This document shows, one piece after another, positions 33,508 to 45,684 of a stretch of 64,000 bases of DNA (the stretch's first letter is position 1; every line of letters starts with the position of its first letter). The stretch is from Streptomyces caatingaensis. GTDB lineage: Bacteria > Actinomycetota > Actinomycetes > Streptomycetales > Streptomycetaceae. The DNA is taken from the NCBI RefSeq assembly GCF_001187435.1, contig NZ_LFXA01000017.1:434001-498000 (forward strand). Direction: 5' to 3'. The position numbers were made by a program, and so were the translations under genes. Below the pieces are notes generated by a model. That model saw nothing but the letters and a program-made list of their open reading frames with translations, was not told the DNA's origin and searched no databases.

Positions 33508-34707
33508 TCACCACCGCAGCGGCAGGGTGTCCGGTCGGGTGAACACGCCCTCGCGCCGCCACACGAGGTCCTCGGGCGGGACGGCGAGGCGGAAGACGCC
33601 GAGGCGGTCGAGCAACCGGTCGAGCGCCGCGGTGAGTTCGATGCGGCCGAGGCCCGCCCCGAGGCAGCGGTGGATGCCGTGCCCGAAGGCGACGTGCGGG
33701 TTCGGCTCCCTGGCCAGGTCGAGCGCGTCGGCGTCGGGGAAGACGCCCTCGTCGCGGTTGGCGGAGTTGATGCACGGCAGGACGGCCTCGCCCGCCCTGA
33801 CCGTGACCCCGCCGACCTCCACGTCCTCCAGGGCGATCCTGATGGGGCCGACGCCGCCGCCGGCCTGCGAGAACCTCAGCAGTTCCTCGACCGCCGCGGG
33901 GAGTCCGTCCCGGTCCGCCGCCAGCCGGCGCAGGTCGTCCGGCCGTTCGACGAGGGCCAGGACGCCGTGCACGATCTCCGACGTGGTCGCGTGGTAGCCG
34001 GCCATCAGTAGGGTCTCGGCGAACGCCAGCAACTCCTCGTCGCTCAGCGCACCGTCCTCGTCGCGCGCGCCGATCAGCACCGTGAGCAGGTCGTCGGCCG
34101 GGGCGCGGCGCTTCTCCTCGATCAGCCCCGTCAGATAGCCGCGCAGCCGGGCCGCGGCGCCGTCCACCTCGGGCGAGGGGTGCGGGCCGACGCTCAGCAT
34201 CGCGTCCGTCCACGCCGAGAACAGCTCCTGGTCCGGGCGCGGGACGCCGAGCATGTCGCAGATCACCGTCAGGGGGAGGGGCTGGGCCAGGTGCGCGACG
34301 AGGTCGGCCGGCGGTCCCTGCCCGGCCATGCGCGCCACCAGTTCGTCCGCCAGCCGCACGACCGCCGGACGCAGGCGCTCCATCCGCCGGCCGGTGAACG
34401 CCATCCCCACCAGCCTGCGCAGCCGGGTGTGCGCGGGCGGGTCCATCACGAAGATGGATTTGGAGCCCGCGGCGACCGGCAGCAGCCTCGGCGCGTCCGG
34501 CCGTGTGATCGCCTCCCGGCTCAGGCGCGGGTCGGCCAGCACCTTGCGGACGTCCGCGTGCCGGGTGACCAGCCAGACGGCGTGTCCGTTCGCCAACCGC
34601 GCCCGCACGACCGGCCGTTCGCGGCGCAGCCGGGCGAATTCGTCGGGCGGCAGGAGCGGATGCCGTGCGGCGAACGGGAATTGCAGTGCGTCCTGAGCGC
34701 GCGTCAT
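33508..34707 (-). CDS. cytochrome P450 of the polyketide cluster, second
   Basis: A 399-residue bacterial P450. I-helix AGYHATTSE (residues 236-244), ExxR helix EELLRFS, and heme loop FGHGIHRCLG with Cys348. It is about 45 percent alike by eye to the P450 at 3868. I chose the ATG at 34707, 8 nt after GGAGG; the longer in-frame start at 34767 has no site. It heads the rightmost operon of the cluster and has three SARP-like heptamers 65 bp upstream, so it marks the right end of the coregulated genes. Likely role: hydroxylation or C-O bond formation on the polyketide. Confidence 0.92.
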   Translation of the reverse strand: MTRAQDALQFPFAARHPLLPPDEFARLRRERPVVRARLANGHAVWLVTRHADVRKVLADPRLSREAITRPDAPRLLPVAAGSKSIFVMDPPAHTRLRRLVGMAFTGRRMERLRPAVVRLADELVARMAGQGPPADLVAHLAQPLPLTVICDMLGVPRPDQELFSAWTDAMLSVGPHPSPEVDGAAARLRGYLTGLIEEKRRAPADDLLTVLIGARDEDGALSDEELLAFAETLLMAGYHATTSEIVHGVLALVERPDDLRRLAADRDGLPAAVEELLRFSQAGGGVGPIRIALEDVEVGGVTVRAGEAVLPCINSANRDEGVFPDADALDLAREPNPHVAFGHGIHRCLGAGLGRIELTAALDRLLDRLGVFRLAVPPEDLVWRREGVFTRPDTLPLRW

Positions 34708-34771
34708 GGTTCGAACCTCCGCTTCCCGGCGCATGCCGCTAGCCGTTCCGGCACCGCACGGTGGCACGTCC

Positions 34772-34800
34772 GGCTCGGCTCCGGCTCGACCCCGGGTCGA
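34772..34800 (-). promoter_or_regulatory. putative SARP binding site, three heptamers
   Basis: Minus-strand TCGACCC, TCGAGCC and CCGAGCC (plus 34794-34800, 34783-34789, 34772-34778) are each separated by 4 bp, an exact 11-bp pitch. The site ends 65 bp upstream of the P450 start at 34707. Confidence 0.65.
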
Positions 34801-35177
34801 GGTGCCGGGCGGGCGTCAACGGGACTGCCCCGAGGCCCTCTTCCCGCCCAGGTCGAGAATCGCCGCCAGCAGGGAGGCCAACGGCACGAGCCCTCGATCG
34901 AGCAGCTCCCGCCGGTCGCCCGGCGATCCCTCGGAGGGCACGAGCACGTCGACGGCGGAACCGCCGGCCCGCTTCACTCTCTTCACCCGCTTCACCCACT
35001 TCCCTTGCCGTAGGTCTTGCCGTGGCTCTTGCCGTGGCTTGTCGTGGCTTGTCGTGGCGAACCTCATCCGAACGCCGTGGGCCGGCCCGGAGGGGGGGAG
35101 TGGATCCGATGATGACGCCCGCGCTTGGACATCGACTGGAGCCGCACTGGAGTCCGGGGGCACGGGGGCACGCGAAA
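34801..35177. other. intergenic stretch at the right cluster border
   Basis: No convincing gene. It holds short direct repeats (CTTCACCC repeats near 34973-34998; CTTGCCGTGG and CTTGTCGTGG repeats at about 35008-35056). The frames that cross it are Arg/Pro-rich on both strands and have no ribosome binding site. Confidence 0.5.
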
Positions 35178-35216
35178 GCCCCTCCCCCCGCCGGCAGGGC
35201 CGGCGGGGGGAGGGGC
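35178..35216 (-). terminator. perfect 18-bp GC hairpin
   Basis: GCCCCTCCCCCCGCCGGC (35178-35195) pairs perfectly with 35199-35216 around a 3-nt loop, 7 bp after the stop of the hypothetical gene at 35224. It is a strong terminator candidate. Confidence 0.8.
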
Positions 35217-35223
35217 CGTGAGG

Positions 35224-35625
35224 TCACTTCTTGCGGCGCTTGCGCGGCGCGGGCAGGGCCGGCGCCTCGGTCTCGCGCGCGGCGGCGAAGAAGGGGGCCA
35301 TGACCTCCTCGTAGCGCTTCAGGGATTCCGGACCCAGGTCGATCTCAAGCCACTTGGGAACCTGGATTTCCTTGATTTCCATCACCGGGGAACCGTTCTC
35401 GTCCACCTCCCCGGTGAGGTCCTCCATTTCCTCGGTCACCGTCACGGCGAACTTGACCGTGGTCAGATTTTCGGTCACCTCGGGCGTCAGATCGTCGAAG
35501 TCGACCCGCTGCACGAAAATCGGCGTCGTGACCGTCTGGCCCCCGACCTCGATCGTCTTCACCCCTTCTTCCACACCGGGCAGGCCCTTGTGGGATTCGT
35601 CTACCTCAATGAATTTGGTGCCCAT
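35224..35625 (-). CDS. hypothetical acidic protein
   Basis: A 133-residue acidic protein that I do not recognise. It starts at an ATG at 35625 (MGTKFIEVDES) with GGAGGGG upstream. Residues 15-105 are predicted mostly beta strands with many Glu, Asp and Val (for example KFAVTVTEEMEDLTGEV), and the C-terminus ends in a basic patch PRKRRKK. There are no membrane segments or Cys. Third-position GC is lower than in the polyketide genes (GAA, ATT and GTG codons are more frequent), hinting at a different history. It stands alone with its own terminator. The beta-rich, acidic character recalls small phage structural proteins, but that is only an impression. Confidence 0.65.
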   Translation of the reverse strand: MGTKFIEVDESHKGLPGVEEGVKTIEVGGQTVTTPIFVQRVDFDDLTPEVTENLTTVKFAVTVTEEMEDLTGEVDENGSPVMEIKEIQVPKWLEIDLGPESLKRYEEVMAPFFAAARETEAPALPAPRKRRKK

Positions 35626-36075
35626 GGATGGCGCCCCTCCTCGTTGCTGGAACGGGTGAAAGTCTAGTGGAGCAAGGGGTGTTGACGCCAATTCAGGTGA
35701 GTGCAGTTCGCCCGGGGAGTGCCGCGGTATATCGGAAGCAGAATTACCCGCCTTCCCCGCCTTCCCCGCCTTCCCCGCCTTCCGGGCGAAACAGCGCGCC
35801 GGACGCTATTCGGGTGTTCGGGGGCTTGTGGACCGACCGGCCGGGTTCGATGACGACGGCCGGCCGGGCAATTCGTCCGGCGCGGCGAGGGGTCGTCGCG
35901 GTGCGCCGGGGGAGGGGGAGGAGGGGAGAGAGACCGGAAGGCCGATGACGCACCTCCACGCGCGTCATCGGCCCTCTCCTCCACCACGGACCCGGCTTCC
36001 TGCGGCGGGAGCACCGGGCGGCCGACCGTCCGCAGCGTGACGGTCACCCGCGACCCGGGCCGGGCCCCGGTTCCG
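35626..36075. other. intergenic stretch with a 12-bp hairpin
   Basis: No supportable gene. It contains the 9-bp tandem repeat at 35751-35786 and a perfect inverted repeat GGCCGATGACGC (35940-35951) pairing with 35962-35973, which may end transcription of the transglutaminase gene or be a remnant. Confidence 0.5.
35751..35786. repeat. 9-bp tandem repeat, four units
   Basis: CCTTCCCCG is repeated three times exactly, followed by a diverged fourth unit (CCTTCCGGG), in an otherwise gene-free stretch. Confidence 0.85.
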
Positions 36076-37344
36076 TCACGGCCAGCCTTGCTTGACCTCG
36101 GCGGGGGCGGTGTTCCAGCTCTTGGGGATGAACGTGATCATGTAGGCCCCGCGGTCGAAGTCCGCGTACCCTGCGGACCAGTTCCGGAACTTGCTCTCGT
36201 AGACGTGCATGGGGCCCAGCTCGCCATGGGGCGCGTGATAGTGGTCCCCATGGGTCCAGACGGTCTTGTCGGCGTCCGCCACCGTCTGCGCCCCGAACCA
36301 GCCGTAGTCGAAATTGACCCAGGCTTCACCAGGACCGGCGGGACTGCGCGGAATGTTCCTGTCCCTCGACATGTCGACCAGGCCGGTACCCCGGTCGGGG
36401 CGGAAGGCGTCCGGATCGCCGTACTTCCTCGTGTCGGAGGAGCCCCACCCGTCCTGTCCGCTCCAGAAGTGCTTCGAGTAGATCACCGCCTTCATCCTGG
36501 ACGGGTCGTGGTTGCCGCCGTCCCTCTCCTTGAAGGACGGCGTGTTCCGCAGCGCCGAGAAGAAGTTGGAGCGGCTGTCCTCGTGGAGCAGGGCGTCGTC
36601 CCTGGCGCTGAGCTCCCTCTTGAGGTTGTCGATGTACGTTCCCTCGTCGTGGGCGTCCTCCAGGGCCTTGTTCATGAGGGACGCCACCTCGCGCGCCCGC
36701 TGGAAACCCTTCTCCTCGTCGAAGCTCTCCTTGGCGGCGCGGCCCTCGAACTCCGCCCGCGTTTCACCGGGCTGGGGTCCGGTGTTCTTGAGGGTGTTCC
36801 TGTACTTGTTCTCGTCGAAGTACGCGAACGCCAGTCTGTTCGTCGGATACGGACCGGAGTTGGCCCACGTGATGCCGACGCAGCCGTAGGACAGCTTCTC
36901 CCGCTGCTCCTCGGTCATCTGCTGTCTCTTGCCGTCGCGCTGGCTGTAGACCTGCTGCCACTTGCGTATGTAGTTGTTGACGACCGTGGTGGCCCGGCCT
37001 CCGTAGGCCCGGTAGGGGGCGGGCATCTTGTCGAGCGGCTCGGCGGGAGGCGTTTCCCTGTCGTCGACGGACCTGGGAGCCCGGAAGGACGGCCCGGCAC
37101 TCGGAGCCGCCCCCACCGGAGGCTTTCCGGACCGTCCGAGAGTCAGAGCCCTTTCGTTCAGCGCGTTGATGCTGCTGACATCGTCCGTCGTCAGGCCGTG
37201 CGTTGCCGCGTACGACCGCTTCTCCTCCTCACCGCCGCTGCCACCGCTACCGCCCGCGGCCTGGCTGACCGACGGTATGAACCCGGCGGTGCATATGACC
37301 GCGCCGACGGTGGCGAGGGCGAGGAATCTCGGGCGTAAATGCAT
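36076..37344 (-). CDS. secreted microbial transglutaminase precursor
   Basis: A 422-residue protein-glutamine gamma-glutamyltransferase, matching from memory the S. mobaraensis/S. cinnamoneus enzymes along its whole length. A Sec signal (MHLRPRFLALATVG...VSQAA) is followed by a pro-region to about residue 91 (ending FRAPR), then the mature enzyme. The catalytic Cys is Cys155 in SYGCVG (position 64 from Ser92), and the Asp and His partners lie in NFDYGWFG and THGDHYHAPHG. It crosslinks glutamine and lysine side chains in extracellular proteins, without calcium, after proteolytic removal of the pro-peptide. The ATG at 37344 follows AAGGGAG. The pro-region contains a longer Gly/Ser-rich start (GGSGGSGGEEE) than I recall for the known enzymes. 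Confidence 0.96.
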   Translation of the reverse strand: MHLRPRFLALATVGAVICTAGFIPSVSQAAGGSGGSGGEEEKRSYAATHGLTTDDVSSINALNERALTLGRSGKPPVGAAPSAGPSFRAPRSVDDRETPPAEPLDKMPAPYRAYGGRATTVVNNYIRKWQQVYSQRDGKRQQMTEEQREKLSYGCVGITWANSGPYPTNRLAFAYFDENKYRNTLKNTGPQPGETRAEFEGRAAKESFDEEKGFQRAREVASLMNKALEDAHDEGTYIDNLKRELSARDDALLHEDSRSNFFSALRNTPSFKERDGGNHDPSRMKAVIYSKHFWSGQDGWGSSDTRKYGDPDAFRPDRGTGLVDMSRDRNIPRSPAGPGEAWVNFDYGWFGAQTVADADKTVWTHGDHYHAPHGELGPMHVYESKFRNWSAGYADFDRGAYMITFIPKSWNTAPAEVKQGWP

Positions 37345-37518
37345 GGACAACTCCCTTGTCGGTGAAGCGTGGTGGAATGGGGCCGCGCGGCAGCACAAGG
37401 CACAAGGCACATCGCATGTCACATGTCACATGTCGCAGAAGTGGAGGATGTGCGCGGGCTGCTGCTGCTCAGCGCGGAGCAGGCGGAGACGCCGGGGCCG
37501 AGCGGGCCCGGCGGCCCG

Positions 37519-38016
37519 CTACATCAGCGTCGTGGCCGAGGCGACGACACGGGCCCGCGCCGGGTGGCCGGGGTCGCCGTAGCGGACCTCGACGCGCGGG
37601 TGGGAGCGCATGAACTCGCTGTCGACGATCCGGACCTGACCGGGCCGTCCGACCGTGCGCACGGCGACGTCCGTGTCGAGGAAGAAACCGAACTCACCGG
37701 TGGCCGGGGCGTAGACGAAGAACTTGCCGCCCTCGAACTTCTGCCGCGCGACGTCCTCCGTCAGGACGAGGGACCAGAATCCCACGCAGTGTCCCGCGGG
37801 ACACATGAACCGGAAGTCGGCCCGCAGGCCGTCCAGTTCCATCCAGCGGAAGGGGTTGTCGTCGTCCGCGTTGACCGCGGCGCCGGTGGCGGTGACGGGG
37901 GCCACCGGGGTTGTCACGCCCGGGGTGGCCGCCTGAGCCCCTTGAGCGACGGGCAGGGCGAGGGCCGCGGTCGCGGCGACGGTGACGATGGTGCGGAGCA
38001 CGGTTCTGCGTATCAC
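37519..38016 (-). CDS. small secreted protein of unknown function
   Basis: A 165-residue exported protein: Sec signal MIRRTVLRTIVTVAATAALALP with cleavage near AQAA (residues 27-30), then a mature domain of about 130 residues with two Cys (FMCPAGHCVGFW) spaced to form a disulfide, and a beta-rich C-terminal half (FFVYAPATGEFGFFLDTD, VEVRYGD). No family is recognised. It lies directly upstream of the transglutaminase gene on the same strand (about 170 bp gap with short repeats), so it may be a substrate or modulator of that enzyme; this is inference from proximity alone. Confidence 0.7.
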   Translation of the reverse strand: MIRRTVLRTIVTVAATAALALPVAQGAQAATPGVTTPVAPVTATGAAVNADDDNPFRWMELDGLRADFRFMCPAGHCVGFWSLVLTEDVARQKFEGGKFFVYAPATGEFGFFLDTDVAVRTVGRPGQVRIVDSEFMRSHPRVEVRYGDPGHPARARVVASATTLM

Positions 38017-38483
38017 TTCTCGACTCCCGGTTGAGTGATCAGGCCGATACGAGCAGTGATCATGTCCTCACCCCGACTTCCCGGCAACCTCATGGCTTCA
38101 AAACAGGCCAAGCAGCCACATGGGGCGCTATCCAGCCATGCGTCCACCCCCGCTCCACCCGGAGCCGGCGGGCGGGGCGGTACCGTCGAGCCCTCGGTCC
38201 CACGCCGAGGGCTCGACGTCGTTCAGGAGCAGGTCACCGCACCGCTGCCAGGAAGTGCGGTCCCCGCGCGTGCGGGGGTGGTCCCCGACGGGCCGGCCGT
38301 ACTGGCCGGTCCGCGCCGCGCACGTCGACCTTCAACGGAAGCGTGCCTGCCGGCTTGGCCCGGGCGGCGGCCGGACTTGGCCCACGCCCACCGGCAGGTT
38401 GGGCGGCCACGGCCCCGAGACCGCCCGGAGGGCCGAAGCCGCGCGTCCGCGCAGGGCATCGGCCCTCCCGATTCCCAACGGGC
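38017..38483. other. intergenic stretch without a gene
   Basis: No supportable gene on either strand; the frames here are Arg/Pro/Gly-rich shadows. The only clear structure is the 14-bp hairpin at 38184-38218. Confidence 0.5.
38184..38218. terminator. perfect 14-bp hairpin
   Basis: CGTCGAGCCCTCGG (38184-38197) pairs perfectly with 38205-38218 around a 7-nt loop. It lies about 265 bp past the end of the aldehyde dehydrogenase gene and upstream of the small secreted protein gene. Confidence 0.55.
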
Positions 38484-40007
<1,524 letters not shown>

Positions 40008-40145
40008 GGCGGGCCTCCTCGGGCACGGCCGCCCGCTCCGTCGCGGGCGGCGACGGCTGGACGCTACCCCGGGAAACCTTGCCGTAGACCCCATCAATGT
40101 GGTGTACACATGAGTACACGCCGAATGCACGAAGCGGGGGAACCC

Positions 40146-40390
40146 ATGAACAAGAAAGTGCTCGTCGACATCGCCGAGCGGACCGTCGCCGCCTATCTGA
40201 CCACGTTCATCGGCCTGTTGCTGGCCGACGGCTTCGACCTGACGAGCGTCTCGGCCCTCAAGGCCGCCGCCATCGCCGCGCTGCCCGCCGCCCTCTCGGT
40301 GATCAAGGGCGCCCTCGGCCGGTACGTCGGGGACAAGGACAGCGCGGCGTGGATCCCCCGCCGGCGCGGGACGGCCCGCGCCAAGGCGGC

Positions 40391-40409
<19 letters not shown>
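40146..40409 (+). CDS. holin-like small membrane protein
   Basis: An 87-residue protein with two hydrophobic segments (AYLTTFIGLLLADGFDL and ALKAAAIAALPAALSVIKG) and a basic, Arg/Lys-rich C-terminus, the layout of r1t-type phage holins, which I recall from actinophages and Streptomyces chromosomes. It starts at an ATG at 40146 behind GGGGGAA. Its 3' end overlaps the end of the converging aceE remnant by 19 bp. No endolysin or phage structural genes are adjacent, so it may be a domesticated or orphan holin. The cell-wall hydrolase-like protein at 45685 is the nearest possible partner. Confidence 0.65.
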
Positions 40410-43047
<2,638 letters not shown>

Positions 43048-43095
43048 CGTTATCCCCTTTCGCGTCGCCCGGTGCGGATGGCCGGGCCGTGCCTG

Positions 43096-43114
43096 CGTTC
43101 CGTCACATGGAACG
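43096..43114. promoter_or_regulatory. inverted repeat upstream of aceE
   Basis: CGTTCC (43096-43101) and GGAACG (43109-43114) form a perfect 6-bp inverted repeat with 7 bp between, 49 bp upstream of the aceE start and just downstream of its putative promoter. It is followed by a second partial dyad (GGAACGAAACTTCC, 43109-43122). It may bind a carbon-source regulator. Confidence 0.45.
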
Positions 43115-43131
43115 AAACTTCCGTATCTACG

Positions 43132-43161
43132 ACGCTAGGTGCGGCTGATTGCCCCGGTCAA
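43132..43161 (-). promoter_or_regulatory. putative aceE promoter
   Basis: Minus-strand TTGACC (43156-43161) and TAGCGT (43132-43137) are separated by 18 bp. The -10 box is weak; the -35 box is good. The inverted repeat at 43096-43114 would lie just downstream of the start point. Confidence 0.35.
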
Positions 43162-43834
43162 CGGTTACTGGTGAGTAATGATCGATGATCGATCAGATTG
43201 GCACCGAGTGCCACCCGCCCCCGCCGCCCCCCCCGCCCGCGAAGCGGAATGCCTCCCTTCACACGGGGTGTGGTCCGCGCGCCCGCGCCCGCGCCCCGCA
43301 CACGCTTCCCCCCGCCCCGCCGCCCCGGAAGACTGAGCCCCGCGAGTCCCATTGGCGCGACGGGACCGGGCTCCCGGTCTTCCCCCCGAGCCGGAGGCCC
43401 GCCGCTCTGCGCCGCCGGGCGGACGGCGCAGAGCGGGTTACCACCTTGCGGGTCAGGGTGGGTGCTGCGACGCCCATCGGGCACAGCCCGGGCACATGGG
43501 CGTCGTAGCCGCGCGTCCATTGCGCCCTTCTCGTCGTTCCGGTGTCGCTCGGACAAAATCAACTATTGGCGATCGTGTGGCCATATGTCGGGTGTTGTGC
43601 ACCGCGCCTGTTTCACGCGGGCGTTGACAGCCCCTGGTTCACTGTCCGTAGGCCGGCACCGCTCCTCTCGGAGATCCGGTGCGCGTAGTACCGGCGAATC
43701 CTCTCGACGGCGTCCCCCATCAGGCCGCCACCGTCGCCGGGGGGGGCACTCACAGCGAGGTGCACCGAAGCGAACGAGCCGTGAAGGACTGGTCCGTGTC
43801 GCAGCCCTCGCGACCGTGCCATGCCTTCCTGCGC
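43162..43834. other. gene-poor stretch with a hairpin
   Basis: No supportable gene. It includes the 26-bp word at 43411-43436 that recurs at 53984-54009, here completed to a hairpin by GCTCTGCGCCG (43403-43413) and CGGCGCAGAGC. Frames on both strands are Arg/Pro-rich. Confidence 0.45.
43411..43436. repeat. 26-bp dispersed repeat, copy 1
   Basis: GCCGCCGGGCGGACGGCGCA followed by GAGCGG occurs here and again at 53984-54009 in the same orientation. Both lie in gene-poor DNA near remnants. Confidence 0.6.
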
Positions 43835-43876
43835 GTGCCGTCCGGCATGTGTCGTCCGGCATCTGTCGTCCGGCTT
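43835..43876. repeat. 14-bp tandem repeat, three units
   Basis: Units GTGCCGTCCGGCAT, GTGTCGTCCGGCAT and CTGTCGTCCGGCTT follow each other directly. They lie downstream of the IS66 remnant. The core TCCGGCAT word is partly palindromic. Confidence 0.8.
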
Positions 43877-43959
43877 GTACAGCGTTGATGACCCAGCCTC
43901 CTCCAGCGGGGCCTCCAGAGGTACCGGATCGCTTGTTGGGCTGCACGGACATACGGCGT

Positions 43960-44424
43960 TGCGGGCCGGGGAAGATGGCGACGACATGGTGCGTGCACAC
44001 CGGCCACGCGGCCCGCGCCGCGATGCCGGGCCGTACTGGACCCGGCCCCTCGCCCACGCGGGGACGTCCCCGACGGTGGTGGCGCCGCAGCCGGCACAGG
44101 CCTTCGCCACCACCCGGTGCCCGGTCACGTGCGGGCGCGGCGGCGGGGCGGGCGCGCCGTTCTGCTTCCCGGCCTCCTGCCGGAGGACGTCCGCGAGGAC
44201 CGCTTCGGCGCGGGCTTGGCGAACGGCGCATCCGGCGACGGCGGCCTGGAGGAGTTCGAGGAGTCCCGGTCCCGCTGCCGCTCCAACTCCTCCACCCGCG
44301 CCGCCAACCGCTCGCAGCGGGAGCCCAACTGCTCGACCAGGTCGGTCATTTGGGCGATCGCGGCGTCCTTCGCCGCCAGGAGGAGCTTCGGCTCCTCGTA
44401 CGACGGCTCGGTCGCGGACTCCAC
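43960..44424 (-). pseudogene. IS66-family transposase remnant
   Basis: The minus strand from 44424 encodes an IS66 transposase N-terminus: a coiled-coil segment (LVEQLGSRCERLAARVEELERQ), then DSSNSSRPPSPDAPFAKP and the basic PKRSSRTSSGRRPG region that precedes the family's zinc-finger. This frame is lost after about residue 90; a second frame carries the CAGCGATT zinc-binding pair and VQYGP, and a third carries GIAARAAWPVC, all in the order found in intact IS66 proteins. The catalytic DDE domain is missing. It is therefore a truncated, at least twice frameshifted relic. No IS66 terminal repeats were recognised. Confidence 0.8.
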
Positions 44425-44445
44425 AAGCCACGAACTCGGCGGTGG

Positions 44446-45135
44446 TCAAGCGCCCCCGGAGGGCACGCCGGCGCCCCTGCTCGGCTCGTAGTGTTCGTCA
44501 AACACCTTGCCGGCCTCCTTCTTCAGTTGCCCGTCGCCCGGAGGGAGGGCGATGTAGAAGAGGGACTCGTCGGCGTGGTGATCGTCTCCACCCCACCTCA
44601 CCACCCCGTTCAGATCCTTGACGATACGGTGCACTGCGGCCCGTTGCAGGGGGAAGAGCCCACCGCTCATGCCGCTCGGGTAGGAACCGGACCGGATCTG
44701 CACTGCTGTCCCTGACGCCAGGTTCGACTCGGCCAGGTGCTTGCGGACTGCTGCTGGTGCACGCCAGCCCGTCACGTCGCCGTCGCGAAGTTCGTCCACT
44801 TCGTAGTTGTACCTGCGGATGACATGCACGAGCAGCCATTCAATCTCGCCCATACGCACCTGAATACCGTGTACGGCTGTGCCAGGCACGGGGCGGGTGT
44901 AGATGCTGCCGTGGTCGTCCGCCAGGTTCTCCATCTCCCAGCCGTTTGCCGATCGTTGTCCCGACTGGACCCGTCTTTGGTGTGCGAGGGCCCGCTTGGC
45001 CTCTTCGCTCAGGTTTGGGGCGGGTGGCTTCGGCTTGGCGTTGGCCTGCGTGGTGAGCAGCGTGTGTGAGAGCAGGATGCCGGATGCGACGCCCAACGTG
45101 CGCCCGAGTATCGCGCGTCGTGACACGTTCCTCAT
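44446..45135 (-). CDS. Tat-like secreted protein of unknown function
   Basis: A 229-residue protein with a twin-arginine-like signal (SRRAILGRTLGVASGILLS) and cleavage near ANA, so probably exported by Tat. The mature part is a charged alpha/beta domain with no recognised family: EIEWLLVHVIRRYNYEVDELRDGDVTGW and GGLFPLQRAAVHRIVKDLNGVVRWGGDD are its most distinctive stretches (both quoted as region markers). I chose the ATG at 45135, 8 nt after AAAGG; a GTG at 45144 is too close to that site. It ends 22 bp before the IS66 remnant and begins the secreted-protein island. RWGGDDHHADES recalls an enzyme active-site loop, but I assign no function. Confidence 0.7.
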   Translation of the reverse strand: MRNVSRRAILGRTLGVASGILLSHTLLTTQANAKPKPPAPNLSEEAKRALAHQRRVQSGQRSANGWEMENLADDHGSIYTRPVPGTAVHGIQVRMGEIEWLLVHVIRRYNYEVDELRDGDVTGWRAPAAVRKHLAESNLASGTAVQIRSGSYPSGMSGGLFPLQRAAVHRIVKDLNGVVRWGGDDHHADESLFYIALPPGDGQLKKEAGKVFDEHYEPSRGAGVPSGGA

Positions 45136-45182
45136 GTGCGTCACCTTTCTGGAGAGTGTCCGGAGAACTGGGCCGAGGTCCG

Positions 45183-45641
45183 CTATAGCGGCACGTAGCG
45201 TTCTTCCGGGCGCGTACGAGGCAGATAAAGAGAAGCAGTTGCTGACCCCAGGGTGAGGACGGAGAGACCCAGCAGTGCCGGGTTCACGTACTCAGGCACC
45301 GCTATCGAGTAGCTGGGTCCCTCTTCCCTCTGGCACTCGACGCGCAGCGGAAGGTAGGTGATGCTGTATCCGGTGACGTTCTCGACTTCGTGACGATGTC
45401 CCGGCCGGCACGGACGTGGGGGAGTCGAGTCTGTTCCTCCGTCGGCGGAATCCATTTTCACGCCCAGGACGTTGATGAGCCCCCAGGCGTATACGCCGAG
45501 GAGAGCCGCACCGAGGAGAAGCGCCATACCTTTGGCAATGCCGGCCGGGCCTTTGTCCTTCCGGCCGAGGAGGATGATCCCGCGCCCGAGGAGCGGGAAC
45601 AGGGCGATCAGGCACGCCAGGATGGCCAGCATCACGATCAC
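45183..45641 (-). CDS. small integral membrane protein
   Basis: A 152-residue membrane protein with three hydrophobic segments: the N-terminal IVMLAILACLIALFPLL, GMALLLGAALLGVYAWGLINVLG, and a C-terminal ALLGLSVLTLGSATASLYL. The 50-residue loop between segments two and three, rich in Pro, His and Arg with two Cys (RPCRPGHRHEV, VECQREEG), is likely to face outside and could hold a disulfide. No family is recognised. It lies between the Tat-secreted protein and the multidomain cell-wall protein, all on the minus strand with 40-50 bp gaps, suggesting one transcript. Confidence 0.65.
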   Translation of the reverse strand: MIVMLAILACLIALFPLLGRGIILLGRKDKGPAGIAKGMALLLGAALLGVYAWGLINVLGVKMDSADGGTDSTPPRPCRPGHRHEVENVTGYSITYLPLRVECQREEGPSYSIAVPEYVNPALLGLSVLTLGSATASLYLPRTRPEERYVPL

Positions 45642-45684
45642 GAGGATGTCCTCTCCGACGTTTCCAGCGCGCTGTACTTCCCCA

